A stretch of DNA of 29,436 bases, taken from positions 1 through 29,436 of the forward strand of contig JAEWXO010000102.1 of assembly GCA_023458875.1 (NCBI GenBank), in the 5' to 3' direction. Both the position numbers and the translations under genes were made by a program. Position 1 is the stretch's first letter, and each line of letters opens with the position of its first letter. The DNA comes from Bacillota bacterium. Its GTDB lineage: Bacteria; Bacillota; Clostridia; Oscillospirales; Ruminococcaceae. Shown here in pieces: positions 23,434 through 29,436 of this stretch. The notes beneath the pieces were generated by a model, which was not told where the DNA came from, made no database searches, and worked only from the letters and a program-made list of their open reading frames with translations.

Positions 23434-23498
23434 GAAAACAATATCATTAAAAAGAGCAACTGTTAAAAAAAGTTATCTTTACAGAAAGGAAAACGGAT

Positions 23499-23918
23499 AT
23501 GCTTTATGAAAAGTCATGTGGAGCGGTAGTATACAGAAAATCACATGGGAACATTGAAATATTGCTTATAAAGCATTTAAACAGCGGACATTGGTCATTC
23601 CCTAAGGGCCATGTGGAAAAGCTTGAAACGGAAGAACAGACTGCAGCCAGGGAAATAAAAGAAGAAACCGGGATAGACGTGATAATTGATACATCCTTCA
23701 GGGAAATTGTTTCGTATACACCTAAAAAGGATATAAAAAAGGATGTAATCTATTTTATAGGAAAAGCAACAAGTTTTGACTATGTTCCGCAAAAGGACGA
23801 AATATCCGAAATCCGCTGGGTTGATATAGGCTATGCTTCAACAATACTAACCTATGAAAATGATAAAATGATAGTCGGGAAAGCAAGGAATATTATTAAA
23901 ACCAGACATAAAAAATAA
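23499..23918 (+). CDS. Nudix hydrolase (Ap4A hydrolase-like)
   Basis: A 139-residue Nudix protein. The Nudix box runs from GHVEKLE to REIKEETGI (about residues 33-55) with all key Glu and Arg residues. The N-terminus KSCGAVVYRK and the FPKGHVE lead-in resemble bacterial diadenosine tetraphosphate hydrolases of the MutT/Ap4A group. The substrate is not proven. Start: ATG 23499, after AGAAAGGAAA. Its stop codon lies inside the terminator shared with the converging lipoprotein gene. Confidence 0.88.
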   Translation: MLYEKSCGAVVYRKSHGNIEILLIKHLNSGHWSFPKGHVEKLETEEQTAAREIKEETGIDVIIDTSFREIVSYTPKKDIKKDVIYFIGKATSFDYVPQKDEISEIRWVDIGYASTILTYENDKMIVGKARNIIKTRHKK

Positions 23919-23953
23919 TTGCAGAGGATTTTTTGTTCTCTGCAATTATTTTT
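23911..23953. terminator. Shared bidirectional terminator
   Basis: AAAAATAATTGCAGAG (23911-23926) pairs perfectly with CTCTGCAATTATTTTT (23938-23953). Its arms cover the Nudix stop codon and reach the lipoprotein stop codon, so both genes end in the same 43 bp. Confidence 0.85.
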
Positions 23954-24564
23954 TAATTTACCGATGATACTGAAACGGAAACAGCTACAGAAGTGACGGT
24001 CGTTGTTACTACAGGTTCAGTAACAGCACAGCTGGTTGCAGCTGCCTGATCGACATTTTCAGGTATGGTGTTGTCAAGACAGTCACAGGGAATATAATAA
24101 TCGTTTATTGTGCGATAATACCCTGTACTGGTTCTGGCTATTATTTCAAGTCCGATACCGGCGTCATATATCATTTTTCCTTTTGCATCAGGAAGGGCAA
24201 ATTCGTATCCTGTACACAGTGACTGGGTATACATTATTTTATCAAGATTTATCTCAGTCCATGCGACGGACGGCAGGGCATCTTCTATGTAAACAGAATC
24301 TATTATCTGTTCTGTCAGAACAGTTTCGGTATAATTGCTTTCGGGTGCTGCGGGAGGTTCTGTTTCTGAAGATAATGTCTGAGATGATATTTCTGATGAC
24401 GATGATAATGATGACGATACGGAGGTTTTATATGAGGACGATTCAGTATCAGATGTAGTATGAGTGGTTTCAGAAGTGCTTTTATTATTTGTGGATTTGT
24501 TGTTGCATGACGTTAGTGCTATAAGCAGTGAAAATATCAGCAGAGCAGATAACATTGATTTCAT
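23953..24564 (-). CDS. Predicted lipoprotein with Ser/Thr-rich stalk
   Basis: A 203-residue exported lipoprotein. The signal is MKSMLSALLIFSLLIALTSC with the lipobox Cys at residue 20. A Ser/Thr-rich spacer follows (about 21-75), then a small domain (about 80-170) with ALPSVAWTEINLDKIMY and TGYYRTINDYYIPC, a beta-rich pattern I cannot assign. A Thr/Val-rich tail ends the protein. Start: ATG 24564, six bases after AAAGGGTG; a longer reading begins inside metH and is rejected. It lies 19 bp after metH, probably in the same operon, though no functional link to methionine is visible. Confidence 0.75.
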   Translation of the reverse strand: MKSMLSALLIFSLLIALTSCNNKSTNNKSTSETTHTTSDTESSSYKTSVSSSLSSSSEISSQTLSSETEPPAAPESNYTETVLTEQIIDSVYIEDALPSVAWTEINLDKIMYTQSLCTGYEFALPDAKGKMIYDAGIGLEIIARTSTGYYRTINDYYIPCDCLDNTIPENVDQAAATSCAVTEPVVTTTVTSVAVSVSVSSVN

Positions 24565-24583
24565 AGTAGACACCCTTTCTAAT

Positions 24584-26941
24584 TTATCCGAGTACAAGTT
24601 TTGCTATGTCAACGCTCTCTTTAGCATCTTTTGAGTAGAAGTCTGCACCGATTTTCATAGCATATTCGGGAGTAAGAACAGCCCCTCCGACCATTACCTT
24701 GCAGTCAACGTTGTTTTTGCGAAGCAGGGCAATTGTATTTTCCATAGAAACAAGTGTGGTTGTCATAAGCGCAGACAGACCTACAAGTCTGGCATTATGT
24801 TCTATTGCTGCATCAGCAACAGCCTGATATTCTACATCCCTGCCAAGGTCTATTACAGTGTATCCGTAATTTTCAAGCAGGACCTTGACTATGTTTTTGC
24901 CTATATCGTGAACGTCGCCCTTTACAGTAGCGAGTATTATTTTCCCTTTGCTTATGGATTGTGTACCGCTTTGTGCCATTGTTTTTTTAATTTGTTCAAA
25001 TGCTGCCTGTGATGATTCTGCAGAAAGTATCAGCTGAGGCAGAAATACTTTACCCTGTTCAAATAATTTTCCTACCTTATCGAGAGCAGGAATAATGTTC
25101 TCATTAATAATAGTCATAGGTTCTGTTGTTTTAAGAAGCTCCGATGTTATTTTTGAGCATTCGTTTTTAAGCCCTGATTCTATTGCATATGACAGAGTCA
25201 TCAGTGAATTTGTGTTTTGCGGTGCTGACGGCTGACTGTTTCCGTATACAGAAATATACTCTGAAGAATTTTTGTCAATGTTTGAAAGAAGCTTAAATGT
25301 TCTTACAGCACCGGTCATTGAAGCAACGTTAGGGTTTATAATCGGCAGTGTGAGACCATATGAAAGAGCCATTGTGAGGAAGTTGTGGTTTATAAGCTCT
25401 CTTTCAGGAAGACCAAATGATATATTTGAAACACCGAGAACGGTATTTACTCCAAGCTCCTCCCGTACACGCTTTACAGCTTTGAGAGTTTCCATAACTG
25501 CTTCCTGTTCTGCTGAGGCTGTCAGTGTAAGGCAGTCTATAAAAATATCTGATTTTTTTATGCCTAAGGAAACAGCATAATCTATAATCCTTTCAGCAAT
25601 TTTAAATCTTTCCTCAGCTTTTGCAGGAATACCGTTTTCATCGAGTGTAAGACCAACAACAGAGGCGCCGTATTTTTTTACGAGCGGAAGTATTGTACGC
25701 ATTGATTCTTCTTCGCCGTTTACGGAGTTTACTATTGCTTTTCCGTTGTATACACGCAAAGCGGCTTCAAGTACATCAGGAATGGTGCTGTCAAGCTGTA
25801 AAGGAACATCTGCAACAGACTGTATTGCCTTGACGGCTGTGATCATCATCTTTTTTTCGTCAATGCTCGGAAGTCCCACGTTTACGTCGAGTATATCAGC
25901 GCCGGCATTTATCTGTTCAATAGCCTGCCCCAGAATGTAGTCAATATCGTTATTTAAAAGAGCTTCCTTGAAGCGCTTTTTACCTGTAGGATTTATGCGC
26001 TCGCCTATTATACGCGGCTGATCTATAAACACGGTTTTTACAGGTGTACAGACTGCAGAAATCGCTGCCTGTTCAGGCAGAGTAAAGCTTTCGGGCATTT
26101 TAATGTTATCTTTTATAATTTTTATGAACTCAGGAGTTGTTCCGCAGCAGCCGCCTATAATATTTGCACCTGCAGAAACGACTTCATTCATATAGTGAAG
26201 AAATTCACCTGGTGAAATGTCATAAGTATTTGTGAGAGGATCAGGCAGTCCTGCGTTTGGCTTTACTATGAGAGGGAGAGATGTATATTTTCTGAGCTCC
26301 TGAACGATAGGAAGTATTTCCTTAGGACCGAGTGAGCAGTTAAGACCTATCGCATCTGCTCCGAGTCCTTCAAGTGTCATTGCCATCGAAGGAATGCAGC
26401 AGCCTGTGAATGTCCGCATATTTTCTTCAAATGTCATGGTGCAGAATACAGGAAGGCTAGAATTTTCCTTTGCGGCAAGAAGTCCTGCCTTAAGCTCATA
26501 GAGATCTGTCATTGTTTCAAAAACAATAAGATCTGATTCGCTGCCGGCAAGAATCTGTTCCTTGAATGTGTCATATGCCTCTTCAAATTTTAAATTTCCG
26601 GTTGGCTCGATAAGCTGTCCTATAGGCCCAATATCAAGAGCAACGAGGCTTTTTGTGCCTTCACACGCTTTTTTTGCATTTCTGACAGCTGCTTTTATTA
26701 TTTCATCAGTGCTTTTGCCTGTCCCTGACATTTTGTAACGGTTTGCACCGAATGTATTTGTATAAACAATATCAGAGCCTGTCAGAATATAGCTTCTGTG
26801 TACAGAGGTGATAAGTTCAGGGTCTGAAAGGTTAAGAAGTTCGGGAATTCCGCCAAGCTCAAGTCCGTTTTCCTGAAGCTGTGTTCCCATTGCACCGTCT
26901 AAGAATATAAGCTTTTGTTTGATCCATGATTTAAAATCCAC
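24584..26941 (-). CDS. metH: Cobalamin-dependent methionine synthase (lacking reactivation domain)
   Basis: A 785-residue MetH that moves a methyl group from methyltetrahydrofolate via cobalamin to homocysteine. Domains: homocysteine-binding barrel (about 1-290) with zinc Cys in LNCSLGP and GGCCGTTPE; pterin-binding barrel (about 310-570, IIGERINPTGKKRF at its start); cobalamin cap and B12-binding domain (about 590-785) with the DVHDIGKN motif whose His binds cobalt. The C-terminal AdoMet reactivation domain of E. coli MetH (1227 aa) is absent and is supplied by the upstream gene. Start: GTG 26941, eight bases after AGGAAGG, overlapping the upstream gene by 11 bp. Confidence 0.95.
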   Translation of the reverse strand: MDFKSWIKQKLIFLDGAMGTQLQENGLELGGIPELLNLSDPELITSVHRSYILTGSDIVYTNTFGANRYKMSGTGKSTDEIIKAAVRNAKKACEGTKSLVALDIGPIGQLIEPTGNLKFEEAYDTFKEQILAGSESDLIVFETMTDLYELKAGLLAAKENSSLPVFCTMTFEENMRTFTGCCIPSMAMTLEGLGADAIGLNCSLGPKEILPIVQELRKYTSLPLIVKPNAGLPDPLTNTYDISPGEFLHYMNEVVSAGANIIGGCCGTTPEFIKIIKDNIKMPESFTLPEQAAISAVCTPVKTVFIDQPRIIGERINPTGKKRFKEALLNNDIDYILGQAIEQINAGADILDVNVGLPSIDEKKMMITAVKAIQSVADVPLQLDSTIPDVLEAALRVYNGKAIVNSVNGEEESMRTILPLVKKYGASVVGLTLDENGIPAKAEERFKIAERIIDYAVSLGIKKSDIFIDCLTLTASAEQEAVMETLKAVKRVREELGVNTVLGVSNISFGLPERELINHNFLTMALSYGLTLPIINPNVASMTGAVRTFKLLSNIDKNSSEYISVYGNSQPSAPQNTNSLMTLSYAIESGLKNECSKITSELLKTTEPMTIINENIIPALDKVGKLFEQGKVFLPQLILSAESSQAAFEQIKKTMAQSGTQSISKGKIILATVKGDVHDIGKNIVKVLLENYGYTVIDLGRDVEYQAVADAAIEHNARLVGLSALMTTTLVSMENTIALLRKNNVDCKVMVGGAVLTPEYAMKIGADFYSKDAKESVDIAKLVLG

Positions 26942-27605
26942 AGTTTGTTCCTTCCTTTCTGTAGCTGCATGATTTGTTGAGCGGGCAGCAGCAGCACCCT
27001 GTATTTTTCTGAGTAAGCTTCTGATCCGACAAGCCTATGACAGCGGTAACCGACTTCATTGGTATAAGAAGGTTACTGCTGTTTACTGTCATTCCGGTTC
27101 GTCTTGAAGCATCAGTAATTTCAAGAAATTCCTTTTGCGTATCCAGAGGAAAATCCCCGTATCCGGGACTGAAGCGTTTTGTCTGAAAGTACTGAGGAAA
27201 TTTTGAATACACTTCTTCGCATGCTGTGTCGCATACCTGTTCAACAGCAGCACTTGAAAGCGCATCGTAAATAAGCGCTTCAGTAATGTTGCTTATTTGT
27301 GCAAGCCGTATTATTTTATCTGCCTGCTGTGAAAGTGTTGCACAAAGCAGCATGATTTTATCGCATTTGTGGAGATGTTTTTTTATGTCACTGCCGTGAA
27401 ATATTACATGACTTCCGGACAGTTTGATATCACCGTCATCTGTTATTTCTTTTCCGAAAATTTTGTATACATATGACGGATTAAGAGCTTTTCGAAGAAC
27501 AAGCTCGCATTTGTCTATCATTTTGCTGATGTTTTCATCAGGTAGATTTTTGCCGTATCTGAGGTATCTCAATGCTTCATTTTTATTTATCGGAGCCAGC
27601 TTCAA
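26931..27605 (-). CDS. Methionine synthase activation (AdoMet-binding) protein
   Basis: A 224-residue protein matching the stand-alone MetH reactivation domain. The motif RFSPGYGDFPLD (near 158) corresponds to the RxxPGY AdoMet-binding signature of E. coli MetH. A Cys-rich end (GCCCCPLNKSC) follows. It would reductively remethylate oxidised cobalamin on the neighbouring split MetH. Start: TTG 27605, eight bases after AAGGAG. It overlaps metH by 11 bp and follows tadA-ung by 16 bp, so the genes are translationally close. Confidence 0.88.
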   Translation of the reverse strand: MKLAPINKNEALRYLRYGKNLPDENISKMIDKCELVLRKALNPSYVYKIFGKEITDDGDIKLSGSHVIFHGSDIKKHLHKCDKIMLLCATLSQQADKIIRLAQISNITEALIYDALSSAAVEQVCDTACEEVYSKFPQYFQTKRFSPGYGDFPLDTQKEFLEITDASRRTGMTVNSSNLLIPMKSVTAVIGLSDQKLTQKNTGCCCCPLNKSCSYRKEGTNCGF

Positions 27606-27621
27606 ATAATATTCTCCTTTA

Positions 27622-28761
27622 TCAGTTAATAGACCAGTTTATCGGCTCAATACCGTTTTCTTCAAGAAATTTATTTGCCTGTGAAAAATGTCTGCATCCG
27701 AAAAATCCGTTATATGCTGAAAGAGGGCTTGGGTGAGCGGCAGTCAGTACAAGATGCTGCTTGTTTGTAACAAGCTGAGCCTTTGATTTGGCATTTGCAC
27801 CCCATAGTAAAAACACAGCCGGTTTTTCACGCTGATTTAGAAGAGAAATGACTTTGTCAGTGAACGTTTCCCAGCCAATATTTTTATGGCTGTTAGGCTG
27901 TGCCTGTTTTACTGTTAAAACCGTGTTCAGAAGAAGAACGCCTGACTTCGCCCAGTTTGTCAGCTCACCATGACTGTTGAGATTATTTATGCCGACATCA
28001 GAGTTTATTTCCTTGAAGATGTTTTTGAGTGACGGCGGAGGTGCGACACCCTTTTGTACGGAAAAACAGAGACCATGAGCCTGACCCGGACCATGATAAG
28101 GGTCCTGTCCTATAATAACGGCCTTTACGTCCGAATATGTTGTATATTTGAGGGCGTTGAAAATGTTATACATATCAGGGTATATAGTCTGGGTTTTATA
28201 TTCCTTTATTAAAGTTTTTCTTAAATTTATATAATAGTCCTTTTGAAATTCATCGGCAAGCAGTGAATCCCATTCGTTATCAAGATTTATCATGTTTCCT
28301 CCAAAATATTTTTGAATTGCTCTTATATTTTTAAAGAATTCCGGAAGGAGTGATGCACATTCGTCATGCATTATGCCGGAAATAATTTCGGGCTTATGGT
28401 TGTACGGCAGTGAAAACATCTGCTGTACCGAATCGGCAGAGCCTGATTTACTGTCACTTACACCGTAAATAACACGGTCGATACGCGCGTTTATTATTGC
28501 ACCGCAGCACATAGGACACGGTTCAAGAGTCACGTATATGTCGCAGTCCGGTAATCTCCATCCGCCGAGCTTCCGGCAGGCATTGTCTATTGCTATTATT
28601 TCAGCGTGAGCGAGGGCGTTTTTATCTGTTTCACGTCTGTTGTAGCCTTCACCGATAATTTCACCGGTTGAATGTCTGACTATTACCGCACCGACCGGTA
28701 TTTCGCCGATAGCTGCGGCATATCCTGCAAGCTCAATGGCACGCTGCATATAGGTCTGCAT
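27622..28761 (-). CDS. TadA-Ung fusion: tRNA adenosine deaminase + uracil-DNA glycosylase
   Basis: One 379-residue open frame carrying two complete enzymes. Residues 1-156 are TadA, which makes inosine at the wobble base of tRNA-Arg(ACG): HAE (His52, Glu54) and PCPMC (Cys82, Cys85) bind zinc. Residues 157-379 are a full family-1 uracil-DNA glycosylase: GQDPYHG with catalytic Asp220, and HPSPLSAYNGFFG (His343). Each half has the normal length of its stand-alone enzyme and there is no linker. The junction encodes YFGGNM from TTTTGGAGGAAACATG, which is also an ideal Shine-Dalgarno plus ATG for Ung (28293). Both a fused protein and free Ung could be made. Start: ATG 28761 after AAGGAAA. A sequencing error or a mutated stop codon could also explain it. 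Confidence 0.9.
   Translation of the reverse strand: MQTYMQRAIELAGYAAAIGEIPVGAVIVRHSTGEIIGEGYNRRETDKNALAHAEIIAIDNACRKLGGWRLPDCDIYVTLEPCPMCCGAIINARIDRVIYGVSDSKSGSADSVQQMFSLPYNHKPEIISGIMHDECASLLPEFFKNIRAIQKYFGGNMINLDNEWDSLLADEFQKDYYINLRKTLIKEYKTQTIYPDMYNIFNALKYTTYSDVKAVIIGQDPYHGPGQAHGLCFSVQKGVAPPPSLKNIFKEINSDVGINNLNSHGELTNWAKSGVLLLNTVLTVKQAQPNSHKNIGWETFTDKVISLLNQREKPAVFLLWGANAKSKAQLVTNKQHLVLTAAHPSPLSAYNGFFGCRHFSQANKFLEENGIEPINWSIN
28290..28304 (-). promoter_or_regulatory. ung: Internal ribosome-binding site and start for Ung
   Basis: On the minus strand TGGAGGAAAC precedes ATG at 28293-28291, inside the tadA-ung frame. Ung read from here is 223 residues beginning MINLDNEWDSLL, the usual Ung N-terminus and length. 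Confidence 0.75.
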
Positions 28762-28909
28762 ATTTTTCGTTTCCTTAATATTATGGCATTATCCGCTGTA
28801 TTGAAAAGCGGGTATTTTTGTAATTTTATATTTACAATTATAGAGATAATTATATCATAAAACTATTATAAAATTGTTAACAAATATATTTTTATAAAAA
28901 TTCTGTGAG

Positions 28910-29038
28910 ATGAAAAATTTAGTGGTAATATTTAATGATAACAAGTGTAGTATAGTAATTCCTTCTTATTATAATGAAGAGCTGTTGAAAATTAAAAGTT
29001 TATCAATTATCTCAGCTATTGTAAATATGCTGGCTTGA
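28910..29038 (+). CDS. Possible 42-residue small protein
   Basis: An ATG-TGA frame of 42 codons beginning MKNLVVIFNDNKCSIVIP. The ribosome site is poor (CTGTGAG). It ends 28 bp before the C39 remnant. There is no double-glycine leader, so it does not look like a bacteriocin precursor. It may be chance. Confidence 0.2.
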   Translation: MKNLVVIFNDNKCSIVIPSYYNEELLKIKSLSIISAIVNMLA

Positions 29039-29066
29039 CAACTGATAATTGACAGAAAACAAAAAA

Positions 29067-29132
29067 ATGAAATGCAACTATATTAAACAATATGACATAA
29101 CAGACTGCGCAACAGCCTGCATTTACAGTTAA
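29067..29132 (+). pseudogene. Broken start of a C39-peptidase ABC transporter
   Basis: A 21-codon frame reads MKCNYIKQYDITDCATACIY then Ser-stop. This closely resembles the N-terminus of the peptidase C39 domain of bacteriocin-type ABC transporters (pattern IKQ-x-D-x-x-DC-x-x-AC, with Cys14 as catalytic Cys). Everything after this point is unrelated, so it is taken as a remnant left by a deletion or insertion. No ribosome site is present. Confidence 0.5.
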
Positions 29133-29272
29133 GGGCGTCAGAAAAAACCAGAATACCCTTTTGTTTTTATTATACAAGGTATAGTTTAAAAGCTAACCTA
29201 AAAACTCTGATAGCACTTTACGTAGGTGTTATCGTGATATAGTATGATCTTTCAATTCTGTGTTGATTTTGA

Positions 29273-29301
29273 TTGACTTTTTATTTGTCATTATGTATAA
29301 T
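29273..29301 (+). promoter_or_regulatory. Promoter reading into the terminal palindromes
   Basis: TTGACT (29273-29278), 17-bp spacer, TATAAT (29296-29301). Transcription would start near 29308, about 30 bases before the nested palindrome. Confidence 0.65.
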
Positions 29302-29337
29302 AATTTATAATAACTCAAACTTCGCAGGATGAATTTC

Positions 29338-29405
29338 ACGGAACGGATGAATCCGTTCCCTACGAGGGTTACGCTCAATGTAGGGAACGCATTTATGCGT
29401 TCCGT
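29338..29405. repeat. Nested palindrome / inverted-repeat element
   Basis: Two 26-base arms (29338-29363 and 29380-29405) are inverted copies with three differences, around a 16-base centre. Each arm is itself a hairpin: GGAACGGAT/ATCCGTTCC in the left, GGAACGCAT/ATGCGTTCC in the right. Two of the differences form a swapped G-C pair that keeps each arm's own stem intact. Confidence 0.8.
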
Positions 29406-29436
29406 TATGCTACGTGGTTTGTCGATTAAAAGCTAT

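Larger units (their letters stand above)
23183..23498. other. Divergent intergenic region with two promoters and repeat R4
   Basis: This 316-bp gap holds the promoter of the CPBP-like operon, repeat copy R4 and the Nudix promoter. No coding region is seen. Confidence 0.6.
28762..29436. other. Gene-poor AT-rich stretch at right edge
   Basis: No full gene is seen in 675 bp. It holds the leader of tadA-ung (with a TATAAT near 28835 but no good -35 box), a 42-codon open frame, a 21-codon remnant of a C39-peptidase transporter, a promoter at 29273-29301 and a nested palindromic repeat. The composition is more AT-rich than the genes to the left up to about 29100. Confidence 0.6.

Noticed and set aside
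26942..27000. SAM or cobalamin riboswitch for metH
   Set aside because: metH overlaps the upstream coding region, leaving no room, and no riboswitch-like core was seen before tadA-ung.
29334..29436. Open frame running through the terminal palindromes off the right edge
   Set aside because: It is generated by the palindromic repeat itself and shows no protein-like features; sequence beyond the window would be needed.

Overview
The window looks like chromosomal DNA of an AT-rich, Gram-positive, fibre-degrading gut or rumen Firmicute, most likely a Ruminococcus or close relative in the Oscillospiraceae. This rests on a divergent type-I dockerin at the left edge, a GH26 mannanase next to a GH130 mannosyl-oligosaccharide phosphorylase, strong Shine-Dalgarno sites with frequent TTG/GTG starts, and Firmicutes markers (IreB, RqcP, a SpoVB-type flippase, a PdaA-like deacetylase). 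No database search was possible; names come from motifs and overall protein appearance.

Layout. 1-1461: 3' part of a secreted Thr-rich repeat / dockerin protein. 1633-2358: TtcA-like thiolase-type PP-loop protein, back to back with galE and a PfkB sugar kinase (2551-4474). 4710-7655: mannan module, with a membrane-anchored CBM35-GH26 mannanase and a cytosolic GH130 phosphorylase. 7872-9432: PdaA-like deacetylase, IreB and a DUF1540 mini-protein. 9670-11742: large acidic membrane-anchored protein of unknown function. 11843-13280: mazG-hup-rqcP. 13489-16312: aminotransferase, unknown protein and trpS. 16537-18183: SpoVB/MurJ-like flippase. 18354-19448: ychF. 19684-20718: unknown protein with a small basic N-terminal domain and a jelly-roll-like middle. 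20961-23182: CPBP-fold membrane protein and a D,D-carboxypeptidase. 23499-23918: Nudix hydrolase. 23953-28761: an operon of tadA-ung fusion, MetH activation protein, MetH and a lipoprotein. 28762-29436: gene-poor DNA with a broken C39-peptidase transporter start and a nested palindromic repeat.

Working together. The mannanase would cut mannan at the cell surface and the GH130 enzyme would phosphorolyse imported mannooligosaccharides. GalE and the PfkB kinase could feed galactose and other released hexoses into glycolysis. MetH and its reactivation protein form a split cobalamin-dependent methionine synthase.

Most interesting: (i) a family of structured intergenic repeats at about 7.69, 18.23, 20.81 and 23.27 kb with paired changes in their stems; (ii) an in-frame TadA-uracil-DNA glycosylase fusion that keeps an internal ribosome-binding site for the Ung half; (iii) a CPBP protease-like protein without its catalytic residues; (iv) a palindrome-within-inverted-repeat element behind a strong promoter at the right edge. 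No rRNA, tRNA, CRISPR array or intact insertion sequence was seen.
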